Origin: Glebionis coronaria
Lineage: Eukaryota > Streptophyta > Magnoliopsida > Asterales > Asteraceae
Direction of reading: 5' to 3'
Length of the DNA: 64,000 nt
Assembly: GCA_025667525.1 (NCBI GenBank)
Contig: CM046875.1
Coordinates: 290,513,147-290,577,146, forward strand
The number at the start of each line of letters is the position of its first letter. Position 1 is the stretch's first letter. A program made the position numbers and the translations under genes. Under the pieces are notes generated by a model. It was not told the DNA's origin. It worked only from the letters and a program-made list of their open reading frames with translations, and ran no database searches. Below, one piece after another: positions 11,792-24,308 of this stretch.

Positions 11792-13554
11792 CAAGAAGTG
11801 TTAGGTTTTTCTGATAGCTCGTCAAGTGGCAATCCCACTATTTTGGATCCGATTCTTGCTAATTCTACACCAAATCTCACTCCATTCCAAGGAGGCGATT
11901 TTACTTCAAATGAAATCGACAATGAAGATGAGGTGATTATTGGTAATGATACTTCTATTCCACCATTTCTTCCGCCGATGGAAGTTATGAGTGTTGAGCA
12001 AAAATCTTCAATCGAGGAACCGCCTATCCTTGAATTGAAAGATCTTCCATCTCACCTTGAATTCGCATTCTTGGAAGGTGATGACAAGTTGCCGGTTATT
12101 ATTGCAAAAGGTCTTGCTAATTATGAAAAAATAACGCTCTTGAAAGTCCTTAAAGGTCATAAAGAGGCAATTCTGTGGAAAATTTCCGACATTAAGGGTA
12201 TTGACCCAAAATTTTGTACTCACAAGATTTTAATGGAGGACTACAAACCCGCAATTCAAAGTCAAAGAAGGGTAAACCCCAAAATTCACGATGTCATCAA
12301 AAAGGAAGTTTTAAACTCCTTGGCACGGGAATGATTTATCCTATCTCCGATAGCCCATGGGTGAGCCCAATCCATTGTGTCCCTAAAAAGGGAGGAATGA
12401 CCGTTGTACCTAATGAAAACAACGAGTTAATTCCCACTCGTGTTGTGACCGGTTGGAGGGTGCGTATTGACTACCGAAAGTTAGATGACGCCACTCGTAA
12501 AGACCACTTTCCTTTTCCCTTCATGGATCAAATGTTGGAGCGACTCGCGGGAAATGAATTCTATTGCTTTTTAGATGGTTTTTCCGGTTACTTTCAAATA
12601 CCTATCGACCCTCGTGATCAAGAGAAAAATACGTTAACGTGTCCTTATGGAACGTTTGCTTATCGTAGGATGCCTTTTGGATTTTGCAATGCACCGGGTA
12701 CGTTTCAACGGTGTATGATGGCTATTTTTCATGATATGATCGAAAAGTCAATGGAAGTGTTTATAGATGACTTTTTGGTGTTTGTCAATTCGTTCACGTC
12801 GGGTTTATCTAATCTCGAGAAAATGTTAAAACGTTGTGAAGAAACCAACCTTGTGCTTAATTGGGAAAAATGTCATTTTATGTGTAAACAAGGAATCGTC
12901 TTAGGGCACAAGGTATCGAAAGTGGGGATTGAGGTCGATAAAGCTAAGGTAGACATCATCGCCAAGTTACCTCATCCCAAAACGATTAAGGGAGTTAGGA
13001 GTTTCCTAGGCCACGCGGGCTTTTATCATCGTTTCATCAAAGACTTTTCGAAGATCTCTCGACCTATGACACACCTTCTCGAGAAGGATGCTCCTTTTAG
13101 ATTTAATGAGGATTGTGTTAGAGCATTCGAAACTCTTTAAAGGAAACTTACCGAAGCTCCCATTCTTGTTGCTCCTAATTGGGAATTACCCTTTGAAATC
13201 ATGTGCGATGCAAGTGATTATGCTATAGGGGCCGTTTTAGGGAAACGTTATGAAAAGCATTTCCGTCCTATCCATTATGCTAGTAAGACGATGACCGAGG
13301 CTCAATTAAAGTACACCACAACGGAAAAGGAATTCCTTGCCGTAGTCTATGCTTTTGAGAAATTCCAACCTTATCTCATCTTAACTAAAAGCATCGTGTA
13401 TATCGACTATTCGGCTATCAAGTATCTCTTAGCTAAGCAAGATGCTAAGCCGAGATTGCTTCGTTGGATGCTCCTCCTCAAAGAATTTGATGTCACCATG
13501 CTTGACATAAAAGGAGCCGAGAATCTAGCGGCCGATCATCTCTCTCGTCTATAA
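11792..13554 (+). pseudogene. pol: E2 reverse transcriptase and RNase H
   Basis: This region encodes the RT and RNase H that copy element RNA into DNA. An acidic linker (11798-12000) precedes the RT N-terminus. One base is lost near 12322, moving the frame from 2 to 1. RT landmarks follow: WVSPIHCVPKKGG, RIDYRKLDDATRKDHFP, FLDGFSGYFQIP, FAYRRMPFGFCNAPGTFQR, and the catalytic FIDD with Asp codons at 12766-12771. A TAA at 13138 interrupts the link to RNase H, which starts at [14 protein letters not shown] (catalytic Asp at 13207) and ends at AADHLSRL before a TAA at 13552. Apart from the frameshift and two stops the domain is well preserved, so decay is moderate. Confidence 0.85.
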
Positions 13555-14934
13555 GATCCTCACAAAGATGTTTTCGAGAACAAGGAAATCACCGAAACAT
13601 TTCCTCTCGAAACTCTTGGTGTAGTGAATTCTAAAGACACCACCCCATGGTTTGCCGACATTGCAAATTACCATGCGGGGAATTTCATAATCAAGGGTAT
13701 GACGACACAACAAAAGAGAAAATTCTTTCGTGACGTCAAGTTCTATTTTTGGGACGACCCTTATCTCTTTCGGGTTTATGCAGATCAACTCGTTCGACGT
13801 TGTGTTTTTGGTGCCGAATCTTCTAACATCCTTAGAGCTTGTCACGAGGGACCCACGGGTGGTCACCACGGTGCTAATCTCACGGCTAAGAAAGTGTTCG
13901 ATGCCGGCTTCTTTTTTCCTACTATCTATCGTGATGCACACGCACTTGTGAAGTCGTTTGATTCGTGCCAGCGTCAAGGAAAATCGTCTCAACGTGATGA
14001 AATGCCGCAAAATATAATTCAAGTGTGTGAGATTTTCGACATTTGGGGCATAGACTTTATGGGTCCGTTCCCATCATCTCATGGAAACAAGTATATCCTC
14101 GTCACTGTCGACTACCTTTCTAAGTGGGTGGAAGCTAAGGCTTTACCTACTAATGATGCTCGTGTGGTAGTGAAGTTTTTGAAGCAACTATTCTCTCGGT
14201 TTGGAACCCCTCGCGCTATTATAAGCGATCGTGGAACCCATTTTTGTAATGACCAATTCGAGAAGGTCTTAAATAAAAATGGCGTTACTCATCGTCTTTC
14301 TACGGCTTATCACCAGTAAACGAGTGGGCAAGTCGAGATTTCAAACCGAGCTTTGAAGAGGATTTTAGAGAGGTCGATTGGAGAAAACCGTGCTTCATGG
14401 TCCGACAAACTCGATGACGCTTTGTGGGCCTTTAGGGCCGCTTATAAGACACCTATCGGTTGTACTCCATATAAGTTGGTTTATGGAAAGAATTGTCATT
14501 TGCCAATTGAATTGGAGCATAAGGCATATTGGGCCCTTAAGTATGCTAATTTTGATTTAAAGACTGCGGGAGATCACCAGAAAATACAATTGAATGAATT
14601 GGATGAATTAAGAGATAATGCTTATGAAAATTCATTGATTTTCAAAGAAAAGACTAAAAAGTTTCATGATGCAAAGATTAAAAACCGGGTTTTTAACGTT
14701 GGTGATCAAATGTTACTTTTTAAGTCTCGATTAAAGACATTTTCTGGGAAATTGAAATCTCATTGGTCGGGTCCTTTCACCATAACACAAGTGTTTCCTT
14801 ATGGGACCATCGAGCTAGCTCAAAATGATGGTCCTAACTTTAAGGTGAATGGACATATGCTTAAGCACTACTTTGGTGGAGAAGTTCCATCGTTGGACGA
14901 CCTCGACCAAGTCACTTTCCCCAATGATAATTAG
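13555..14934 (+). pseudogene. pol: E2 integrase
   Basis: This region encodes the integrase that inserts element DNA. The zinc-binding N-terminus has [11 protein letters not shown] and then FDSCQRQG; the first zinc Cys is replaced by Phe. The catalytic core shows Asp in WGIDFMG (14053), Asp in ISDRG (14227) and Glu in GQVEISN (14335), giving exactly D-35-E. A TAA at 14317 lies between the second and third catalytic residues. The C-terminal part (14353-14934) continues with the GPF and GHMLKHYFGGE segments typical of Athila-type integrases and ends at a natural-looking stop. No chromodomain is visible. The frame is the same as that of the upstream RT. Confidence 0.85.
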
Positions 14935-14946
14935 CATTGAGGGGAT

Positions 14947-14966
14947 CGAGTCGAGCTCATGACTCG
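14947..14966 (+). promoter_or_regulatory. Small conserved hairpin after the pol stop
   Basis: CGAGTC and GACTCG form a perfect 6-bp stem around an 8-base loop. The same stem occurs in E3 at 31801-31820 with three changes confined to the loop. It lies about 25 bases before the first GGGGGAG motif. Confidence 0.4.
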
Positions 14967-15327
14967 GTAATAAAAAATGAGGTGCCTCGTGGGGGAGATC
15001 CCATTCTTATCCTTTTATGCTTTCTAATAAATAATGATAGGGGATTTGTGCCCTTCCAACTCGTTGTCTCGTGGTTGTTTGTGAATGTGTTATCTAGATC
15101 ATCATCATCGCTATGATTGAAGACTCTCGTCTTCGTTTATGTGAGCCTCCATCGTTTTCTTGAAGAGTTTTTCACGAATCCATGACATATCCTTTATTGT
15201 TCTAACAATTATCTTTTAGCATAATTCATAAACGGCTTTAGATATATTGTTGATCACCCTTTCCATGCTAGATCCTAAGCAATCGACTCTTCGACTCTAG
15301 TGTGGGGGTGCTCCACCTTTAGACTCG

Positions 15328-15347
15328 AAACATTGAGGACAATGTTT
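15328..15347 (+). promoter_or_regulatory. Conserved hairpin between polypurine-like motifs
   Basis: AAACATTG, loop AGGA, CAATGTTT forms a perfect 8-bp stem. It lies between the GGGGGTG motifs at 15303 and 15359. E3 has the same hairpin at 32185-32202 in the same setting. Confidence 0.45.
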
Positions 15348-17100
15348 AATTTTAGTATGGGGGTGAATAGATACTTGCTTTGCTACGCCCTCACGTTTTC
15401 CAACTTTCAATGTTTTGTTTTGTGTTGTTGCTAATAAGGCTAAAAAATGGCCAAATTTTAAAAAATTTCTTAGTTTTCATAAGTGTTTTTAAGATACGAA
15501 TGTATATTTTCTGATGGGTAAAATAAGAGCTAATTTTTGACTTGATGGGCATTTGGAGCCCTTTACATTCCTTAACCCACTCGAATCAAGTTTTTCTAGA
15601 TTTTTATATAGGGAACTTTAAAACGCGAAAGTCTTAGCTCATTCAGGTTAAGAACAAGAACTTTTCGCAAGTTCCTATAATTGATCCTAGAAAGTCACTT
15701 ATCCAGGGAACTATAAAATGCATTCTCTAAACTTGAAAAATTCCAAGAAAGTGCAAGATCCTATAGGTGGCTTGAAAACCCAAAACTTCGATTTGATATA
15801 GTCTTAATGAAAGCTAATCCAAATTTGGCTTAATTTTGACTTGCATGGCTAAGTATTCACGAGTCTCTTTAATTAGAGGTCTTTAAATAGTGAAGAACGA
15901 GAAATGATAGAGTTAGACAACTGATCATACTAAACGTAGAACATGAAAATGTTCTTTCAAAAACTCATATGTTTTTAATTGTGGCTTTTTCTCCCATAAG
16001 ATCAATGCATTAGGAATAAAGATAATTGCAATAAGTAAGGTGGTCCGATTTGAAAGGGTACTTAGCTTCTAGCACAAGATCGTTTAAAAGTTGCTCGGGG
16101 TTGAATAGAGTTCATAACCAAGACATAACTTACTGAATTGGGATGAGAAGATTAGTAAAGATCCAAAAAGGACCTAACAAGGCATTAGGAGCTCTATTTT
16201 GTTGCTAAAGATCCAAGATGATGTGAGGTATCATTATTCCTAAATCAATATAAAGGATCGAGACGCATGACGAAAAGCAATTACTCCCCTAAAGATCATG
16301 GACAATGTCTATCCAAAAAGACCCTTACAAGGTATGAGGATAGATATATACAAGTCCTAAAAGGAGGCGGATCGTTGTATATCAAAATCCAAAATAAAGA
16401 TTGAAGAAAAATGATGAAGTCGTGGTCCAAGTATGAAGAATCTCTCAAAAACGTCAAGTGAAGAAATTTCAAAATATGAAGAGAAGACCATAATTTCAAG
16501 AACGTCTTCCCAAGATTTGAAATATGAAGTACATGCCAAATATCGGTCCGAGAAAGGTCTCAAATCGTGAAACAAGTTATGCCAAGATATGAACTTAAGG
16601 AGATACTCGAGAAGCCGTTTTAAAAGATTTTGTCCTTCGGCTAACTATCGATTAAATCGTGCTACTTTACTTTCGGACTAATAAATACTCAAATAAGTCA
16701 ATATGAATCATTTGTGATCCATGATAAATAGTTAAAAAAATTTAGAAACCCATTTCCTTTCATAATAACTAGGATTGCGGGGAGAAAAATTATTACACAA
16801 TTTGGACGTATGAGTAGTGTTAGCATTGTGACTTGTACCAACAATGATCTCGTTTTTGCACTTAGCATGGAATGTATGACAATCAAGGATGACGAATTTA
16901 CTCTATGGGACATTTACTTGTTTCTATTCATTGACCCTAAAAGTCACACACATGATGAAAATCATACATTATGTCTCTACACATCTTCGTAGTATTGTTG
17001 CAAGTCTTTTACTTTTCAATAAAGGGTAATAAAATTGAATTTTGGTGATGCTTAGATACTTTATTCTAGCATTCCGTGAGGGCACGACAATGGCTTAGTA

Positions 17101-17108
17101 TGGGGGAG
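17101..17108 (+). promoter_or_regulatory. E2 polypurine tract
   Basis: TGGGGGAG directly precedes the 3' LTR start TGATGAGATGG. It is the expected primer for plus-strand DNA synthesis, and its core is identical to that of E3. Confidence 0.8.
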
Positions 17109-17650
17109 TGATGAGATGGCATTTATACATGATCTCATCGTTCTTTTCGGGCTTTAAATGCATAAAATGTCATAAATATACCATATATATGCTTGTATTT
17201 GTTTACTTGTGTGTTTTAGGTATGGATATCGTGAAAAAGACAAAATATCACAAGAAACAAGGAAAAACGACCACGAGAAACGAAGCCGTACAATGAACCG
17301 GGCCCTAGTTATGGACTTATCAAAGAAAAACCCTTGAAGACTTGAAGATGTAAATGATTGATCCCTAATCTATGAAGAAATGACACTTAATACCCTAGTA
17401 TATTCATAATTACAAGTTTGGTCATTTAAGTTTGTCAAAATTACAAAAAGGTCCTTCAACTTTGAACATATGGCAAGTTTAGTCGCATAACAATTCTAAA
17501 TTGTCAACAATGGTCCCTCATGAAGTCAAAGATCCAATGAAGACCTTCAAAGATGGGAAATGTCCAAAATTAGTCCTTAAATTATCCAAAAATGGCAAAA
17601 TAACCCTTGAAATTTAAAATTCATGATTTTACCATGAATTTATGTAATGA
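17109..17650 (+). repeat. E2 3' LTR, 5' part
   Basis: It starts TGATGAGATGGC after the polypurine tract and follows the starts of the E1 and E3 LTRs for roughly 500 bases, with the ACACGAGAAACGAAGCCG-type region and the AATGAACCGGGCCC segment. Similarity fades around 17620-17700, where unrelated LTR-like DNA (X) begins. The exact break is uncertain by tens of bases. Confidence 0.6.
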
Positions 17651-20600
17651 AATTTCACCCATTAAATCTTGGAACACAAATTCATGTATTATATTTCTAT
17701 AAGACATGTGTGAACATGTCCAATGTGCACATATACTTTCACATACATACTTGTTATAATATGTTTGACTATTTAAACTATGTACCTAAAACAAGTAGTA
17801 AAAATACATAACCCATATTGATTAAGCAACACTTAACAAAGATTGGAAAATATGCTACACCATGTGTAATATAGCCGTATATATATGTATGCATATTATA
17901 GGCATCCCTAAACCTTCTTGGACTAGCCCAAGATCATGTACTATTTGTGTTAAGCCCAACACAAGCCCACCCTCTCTTTTGGATAGCCATACACGGCACC
18001 AAAGACATGTGGAAGGAGAAGGGATGCATGGGAAACACAAAAGCCAACACTTAGCATAAGTGTTCTTACCTAGGCAATCATGCCTTTTGCATTCCCTTCC
18101 CTCTCTCCTCTTTAAGCCGAAACATATACAATCTCACACACATGCAATCCAATCTTGTTCTCTCACCCTCTTCTCTCTCAAATCATACGGCTTAAAGCCA
18201 TATACATCCAAAAACCAAGTATTAATTCCACTAACATACTTGTATTATCTTTACTACAAAACATTAGTAGTATCATTCTCTTGGAGTCACTATAAACAAG
18301 CCCTAGCTAAGTCATCAAGGTCACGGCTTGGTTTGTTTTAGGGTTTTCTTCATCATCTTTAGTATATCTCAAATCTCCTTGCTCATCTAGATCATTTGTG
18401 GTACTTTTAGGCAAGAGAGGTATACACATCATAATCTTTCATTTCTTCATGCTTGCATCATCATACACCTATAAACACAAGTAAATAACATGTTAAAAAT
18501 CAAGATTTGATAAAGCTATGACCCTTATAGGTCACGGCATATTTATGCAAATCATGTTTATGATTTAAAATCTTGTAATAAGAAACTTATGACTTATGTG
18601 TTATGTTTTAAACTTGAATTAAAAACCATATGAAACCTTTTATAAATCTAAATATTTCATGAGTTTCAAATCTTGTTTATGGGACTTTGGTTAATCAATA
18701 ACCATATATCTCATGAAATGAACTTGTGCAACTTAAATATCATGAAAACCATGACCTTAAAGGTCACAGCTAAATTAAGTGGTGACTATATGATTGGTTT
18801 TCTAAGTTTTGAATAAAATATGAAATGTTACAAGCTAAATGCACTTTTAAAAATCATCAAAGTAACTTATGTGAATATATGTAGCCGTGGGTTACATATG
18901 ACCCTAAATGGATTAGATGTACATGCATGTTATTATACAACCTAGATCTAGTAATGAGTGTTAACTTAACATGATAAACATGAAATAAGCTAGTAGATCT
19001 TATGGGAATATTGGGAGAAAACAATATAGCCGTGGGCTATATGTTGTTTTCTTGGAATAATAGTAGTATTGGGAACATGCATGTGACCTAGATAATCATG
19101 ATTCTATTTTTGTAAATATTTACAAGACTTAAAAACTAGCTAAAGTTTTTATCTTGGAAATACCAAGATTTAAAAATATAGTCGTGAGCTATATATGAGT
19201 GTACATGGATCTATGTTTGATTTTTAAGTCTAGACATAGTTTAGATCTTATTTTGGACTTGTGACTTATTTTCTTTATGTGTACATAGTTAGATCTATTT
19301 TTGTAACACTTATAAATTACATGCAACCTTGTAATGAGACTTGACTTATCTTAATAAGCTATAACTAATATTAGTCGTGGGAAATAAGCTCCTACTAGGG
19401 CTTATAACTTACTTATAACCTTATCACACACCTAGATCTAATTTGGTATAACAAATAAAACAAATTTTAAGTTTTATTCATCTATTTATATTTAAAAACT
19501 AAATATTGATAAGCTCTTAATAAGCTTATTAGAATATCCTAAGTTAAAACTTACATAAAATATAAAGTAATGTTAATGGACTAATTAAGGCCATGAAATG
19601 TTAATGTAAAACTTAAGGGACCCATTAAGCACATTTGATAAACCTTAGTAACTTAAATGGACCTAAGATTACACTTAGGCCCATTTAACTAATTAAATGA
19701 CTTAAAAATGTATTAAGCCCAATAAATGATTTAAAGGCCCATTTAAATAAATTAGTGGACTTACTAAAATAGCCCACTAGATGTTTAGCCCATTTAATGA
19801 GCCCATATAATGTTTGCATCTTAAAATAAAAGTTTTTATAATAAAATATAACTTATAAAAACATTTTGGATGAAAATGACAATTTATATAACTTAAGGAC
19901 TAAAACTGTAACTTATGAAACTTGTTTTGATAAACAAGTAAACACAAGGACTGAAAATGTAAATATCCAAATGTCTAGGGTTTAATAAATACTATCCGCG
20001 GCAAATTAAACCCTAGGCACCATTTTAGGAAGTTTCTAAATGTTATTTTGTCATTTTAAAACCCTAAGGACTATTTTGTAATTTGCCGAAACTTAAAGAA
20101 GCCCTAGGGGCTTTTTTGTAACTTGAGTAAAGTTACAAAACCTAGATATAACAAGGGGGACTAAATCTGCCATAAGCCGAAACTTTAACAAGCCCTAGGT
20201 ACTAAATATGTAAAATCCGGAAATAATACTTGTTTAAAAATATAGAGGGACTAGTTTTGCCATATTCCGAAACATTACCAAGCCCTAACCTTAAAAATCT
20301 ATTTTAATTATAATAAAACATAATTAAAACACTTAGACCATAAGAATTAAGGCATAAATTATTAAGTTTAAATTATTTTATATTAAAATAATTTATGGAA
20401 ACTTTAAAGTTAAATAAAATATTATATTTTATATTTTTTTATTTACTTTAGGAAATAATTGTATAAACAATTATGAATATGTATTACTCATACATAAACT
20501 CATATACTTTTAGAAAATAAAATCTATATGAATGTTGGAGAAATTGAATGTTAAAATTTAAGTAGAACATATTACGTCTACTTAAAATATGAAACTCAAT

Positions 20601-22669
20601 ATTAAAGTTTAAATGAATGATTATAATACATGAACTACGAACGTGAACTAATATTAAGTAGGATTTTTGTGTTTACATAATAATGAAACCTAGTAGTAAA
20701 TGAGTGATTATAATACTTGAACGGAAAATGTAAACTAATATTTTAAGTAGAACATTTTATGTCTACGTAACTAAGAAACTCAATATAAGTTAATACATAT
20801 ATGCTAACTGATATTAATAGTTAAAAATTTTATATTTACTTAGAAATGAATATTGATGCTACTTGAACTACGGTTATTTAAATAAATACTGTAGTATAAA
20901 TTAACTGAATAAAATCTGTATAAGCATACATATATGTTCTTTATACTATCTAATAAGACGATACTATCTGATTAGGCATAAACTTGGCGTGAGCTTTAAT
21001 TGGATATTCTATTAAACAACAATTGCCTACTCCCAGGTGAGTTTACAGCCCGATATAAACTTTTGATAAAACTTCCCCTTTTGGGAAAAAATATGCAAAC
21101 ACATAATGGACACAACTTGATTGTATAAACTTGACTATGATTATTATTTTTGAAACTGTTAAATTGCTGCAAATCACCCGAATGTTATAAATAGATCTAT
21201 TAGGGATTGACCATCCCCGTCTGGGTCAGTCATGCTCACTGTGCCTTGGCCGGGACAACAGACGTATACCATGTTGGAACTGGAATGGGTGTCTTTTTGT
21301 AAGACACTACGTCCTCATCTGTTGAGGACTACGGAGGTTAAGCTTCAGTTTCTAATAATATACAAATGTTATCTACACTAGCAGGGTACCCGCGCGATGC
21401 GGCGGCGGGTACCCTGTGACTAAATTCTTCGGTGTTATAATTCGTCTTTTTTAATTATAATTTTTTAATCAATTGTTTTCATCTAAAAATATGTTCTAAA
21501 AACGTAATTTCAATCGAATGATATTATTACTTGTCCATATGTTACTGGCCACCTGCGCTTTTATTAATTCATTGAGACCTTCGAACATATAATCAAATCC
21601 CACGAAGATGTTCAACCGATTTATGATTCAAGATTTATTCGATAGGTCGCGGGTAAGATTGCGTGTTATGAGTTTTAATCGAAACTAAAAAAGATCATAA
21701 CCCTCTTGTTGTAGATCTTTCTTAATATGTTTCGTATATCAAACATTTTAAATCCAACACAGTGGATCTATGATGATTCGTGTTTCTTGGTAGATATATA
21801 ATGACATCGGCTTGCATGTCTAAACACGAATTGGATCTGAGATCTTTTAATTTTTCGAGTCTGGTCTGATGATGGGTTATAAAGTCGAGTTATTTTGTCG
21901 GGCCCTTTTTTTTATTTAACTCGGTTGAGGCTAAACTCCGTTGAGTTAAACATGTCTTTACATTTTATATTCCCGACATATTGATTTTAGCATATTCTCG
22001 GCACTAAAAAAATTGACATTATAGTTTGCATTAGTATAGTATAGATGCTTTTTAATGTTAGTACAATGTGCATATGGTATTGTATAATTATGTAATGGGG
22101 TCTTTTATTAAGAGTATTAATTACACTTTCGTATTTCATATTAATATCATGTTGTACATTTGACTGGTAATGTTGTATTACTTAAACCATGTTTTAATTT
22201 GTGTATTAAAAAGAGGTACAACATGTTGATTTAGTGGTACCTCTTAATTTTTTTGGCATTTAATATGAGAGAAGGTGTAAAATGCTTTATATGTAGTATA
22301 GATTTTAGTGAGAATGCTTTGTGCATTGTCACTTCTATGCTTAGTGTATGTCCAAACTAATTAATTGTTAAAATCTGTAAATTCACCAACTTTATGTTGA
22401 CCCCCGTTAGTATGTTTTGCACAGGAATATGAAGTTAGTACGTGGTGTGTGCATGGTCTCCAGCATCTTAGAAATCTGCATGTAATCTGATTTAATTAAA
22501 TCTTTATCATATGCTCTATGGACTATATGCTATCGATCCACCCTAGTGACATCTCCGTGGATATTTCCGCATATTTTGACCCTACCCCGGGGTGTCACAT
22601 GAAACCCTTTACCAAAGTTTTGTGGCAAAAACTATAAAGTTGGAAACTTTATTAACAAAGGAAATAAGT
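17651..22669 (+). repeat. X: LTR-like DNA of another Ty3/gypsy element
   Basis: No coding sequence is visible; the small frames at 17855-18341 are not protein-like. The segment has LTR character: a pyrimidine-rich stretch with CTCTCTCCTCTTTAAGCCG at 18100, a long AT-rich body, and near 21200 a block (GGGATTGACCATCCCCGTC) whose close relative lies in the minus-strand LTR E0 at 52350 and in the E6 LTR near 61290. It contains scattered copies of GTCACGGC/GCCGTGGG and ends near 22600 with CCGGGGTGTCACA. Its outer limits are not defined, and no polypurine tract or primer site is attached. Orientation is inferred from the resemblance to E6. Confidence 0.4.
21372..22550 (+). mobile_element. Helitron-like insertion (5' end defined, 3' end not)
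   Basis: The segment begins with TC after an A and continues ACACTAGCAGGGTACC, then a GC-rich core of the CCGCGCGATGCGG kind that I associate with plant Helitron 5' ends. The 11-base arms at 21383-21393 and 21405-21415 are perfect inverted repeats around an 11-base loop. No Rep/helicase frame follows, so it would be non-autonomous. A CTAG followed by T near 22547 is a possible 3' end, but I see no clear GC hairpin before it, so the end is a guess. Confidence 0.45.
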
Positions 22670-24200
22670 TGTAAAACCCGCATGCTTTTACCATGAATAG
22701 TACCCTTAAGATCGTACGTACTAGATTAAAACTTTCCTATTATAGCATGATTACGATTACGTGTTAGAATTTTACGTATTACGTACGTGTTAGAACACGA
22801 TAAGTATTTACTACGCACGAACACACAATAATTATTTGACAATAATTAATCACGAACATGCGATCATGAAATCATGAACGTAATTAAATCATGAACTATT
22901 ATTAATTACGTATATATATTTATTACGAACACGAATAAATATATTAAGTCACGATTGATAACTAATTAAAACACGTAAATTACGAACACGAGAACACACT
23001 ATAATATTTAGACTCGGGAAATGTATGGGTTACCCCATGTGGGCCCCATACCACGAAATTAGGGAGGTAAGATGGGCTTAGCCAATCAATTTTTGCTAAA
23101 ACAAGGAATTAGGAAAGATTTTGGTCATTTTTCACTTTACAAGAAAACATCAAAAACCCTAAAAATATTTTCTCCTCCTCCTTCTTTTTCTTTTTTGGCC
23201 GCCACCAATAAACACACCAAGGGGGTGTTTTGTTTGATCTTTGATCTTAGTTTTGGTGCAAGTGTTCGTGTTTGTTCATCCTTGGTTAGATCCACGCATT
23301 CGGTAAATTCTTTTAACCCTTTTCTATTTGATTTGATCTATTAAATAATTAAGAACATGATGTGTTTTTTTAAAACCTAATTAAAACATAAATCTAACAT
23401 GAAAATGGCTTTTGGAGAAATCAAAAAGGATGGTTTAGGGGTGTTTTGTTTTGGCCGGCGCCTAAACCGAACCCCAAGGGGGTCTCGGTTTGGCTACTCG
23501 ACCACCACCGAGACCATATGGTCCCGGTTGGTTGGTGTGGGTCCCACGGCAGCAGCAAGACAAGGGGAACCCCGAAGTGGTTCGGGGTATGGTGTTTATT
23601 TCATGTCCGGTTCATGGTCTTTAGTCAAGATCCGGTTCACGGTGTATGTTAAGATTATTATTTTTTGTAATTATATGTTAAAATTAAATTAATAAACATG
23701 ACATGATTAATTTAATAACATGACTTAGGTTATATTAATTATTAAAATCATGAAATTATTAATCTAAGTATTTTATATTTCTAGACTTATAATAAATTAA
23801 TTATTTAAAAACCATGGTTATAATTAATTAATTAACATAACTTAGGTTATATTATTAATAAATAATAATACATGTTTTAACCTACGTATTTAACTTTATT
23901 TAATTAAAAACATGATATACTTTAATTAAATATTTTAACCTATAGTTTATCTTAATTACATGAAATAATTAATAAACTATAGATTATATCATTATGACTT
24001 AGAAATAATCATGAAAACACTTAGGCTTATATACTTAGCTTATTTAACCAGCTTTTATCTAATTATGGAAACTTTCTATTTTTAGAAACTTATTTAAATA
24101 AGGCAGCTAATCTATTTATGGAAACTTTCTATTTTTAGAAACTTATTTATTTCAGGCAGCTAATCTATTTATGGAAACTTATTTAATTAGGGCAGCTGAT

Positions 24201-24300
24201 CTATTTTTGGAAACTTTCTATTTTTGGAAACTTTCTATTTTTGGTAACTTTCTATTTTTGGAAACTGTCTATTTTAAGAAACCTGCTATTTTTGGAAAGT
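24201..24300 (+). repeat. 17-bp minisatellite in E4 5' LTR
   Basis: Six units of about 17 bp based on CTATTTTTGGAAACTTT start at 24201, 24218, 24235, 24252, 24269 and 24286. Larger, older repeats of GGCAGCTAATCTATTTATGG lie just upstream. The 3' LTR has five units (43969-44046). E3 inserted 13 bases after the array. Confidence 0.75.
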
Positions 24301-24308
24301 TACTTATT

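Larger units (their letters stand above)
14938..17100 (+). other. E2 3' noncoding region
   Basis: These 2.2 kb between the integrase stop and the polypurine tract hold no convincing gene and no env-like frame. They are clearly related to 31704-33600 of E3, including two small hairpins and repeated GGGGGAG/GGGGGTG motifs at 14991, 15303 and 15359 that copy the core of the true polypurine tract. The block from 15430 to 16300 is AT-rich with CTT/AAG stretches, and the block near 16800-17000 matches E3 33290-33480. Confidence 0.65.
7386..17650 (+). mobile_element. E2: old autonomous Athila-type Ty3/gypsy element
   Basis: The order is a partial 5' LTR (7386-9110), leader, gag, protease, RT, RNase H, integrase, a 2.2-kb 3' noncoding region, a polypurine tract (17101-17108) and the start of the 3' LTR (17109). 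This is the Ty3/gypsy order, and the protease motif DLGAS plus the RT and integrase wording fit the Athila clade. The coding frame has at least five in-frame stops and two frameshifts, so this copy is dead. The primer site and the last 0.2 kb of the 5' LTR are deleted near 9110. The far end of its 3' LTR is probably the fragment at 44630-45727, pushed away by 27 kb of later insertions. Confidence 0.85.

Noticed and set aside
13549..14022. 157-codon open frame on the minus strand
   Set aside because: It is antisense to the E2 integrase and has no recognisable domain; long antisense frames are expected over conserved coding sequence.
14938..17100. Env-like gene after integrase in E2
   Set aside because: Athila elements can carry one, but no frame above 75 codons or signal/transmembrane pattern is present on the plus strand.
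17862..18341. Two adjacent plus-strand frames (65 and 93 codons)
   Set aside because: Located in LTR-like DNA, low-complexity Ser/Leu content, no start context or domain.
23399..23692. Frames repeated at 43166-43460 with similar protein sequence
   Set aside because: The repetition is due to the two LTRs of E4, not to a gene family. The frame differs between the copies (the longest frame shifts), arguing against coding.
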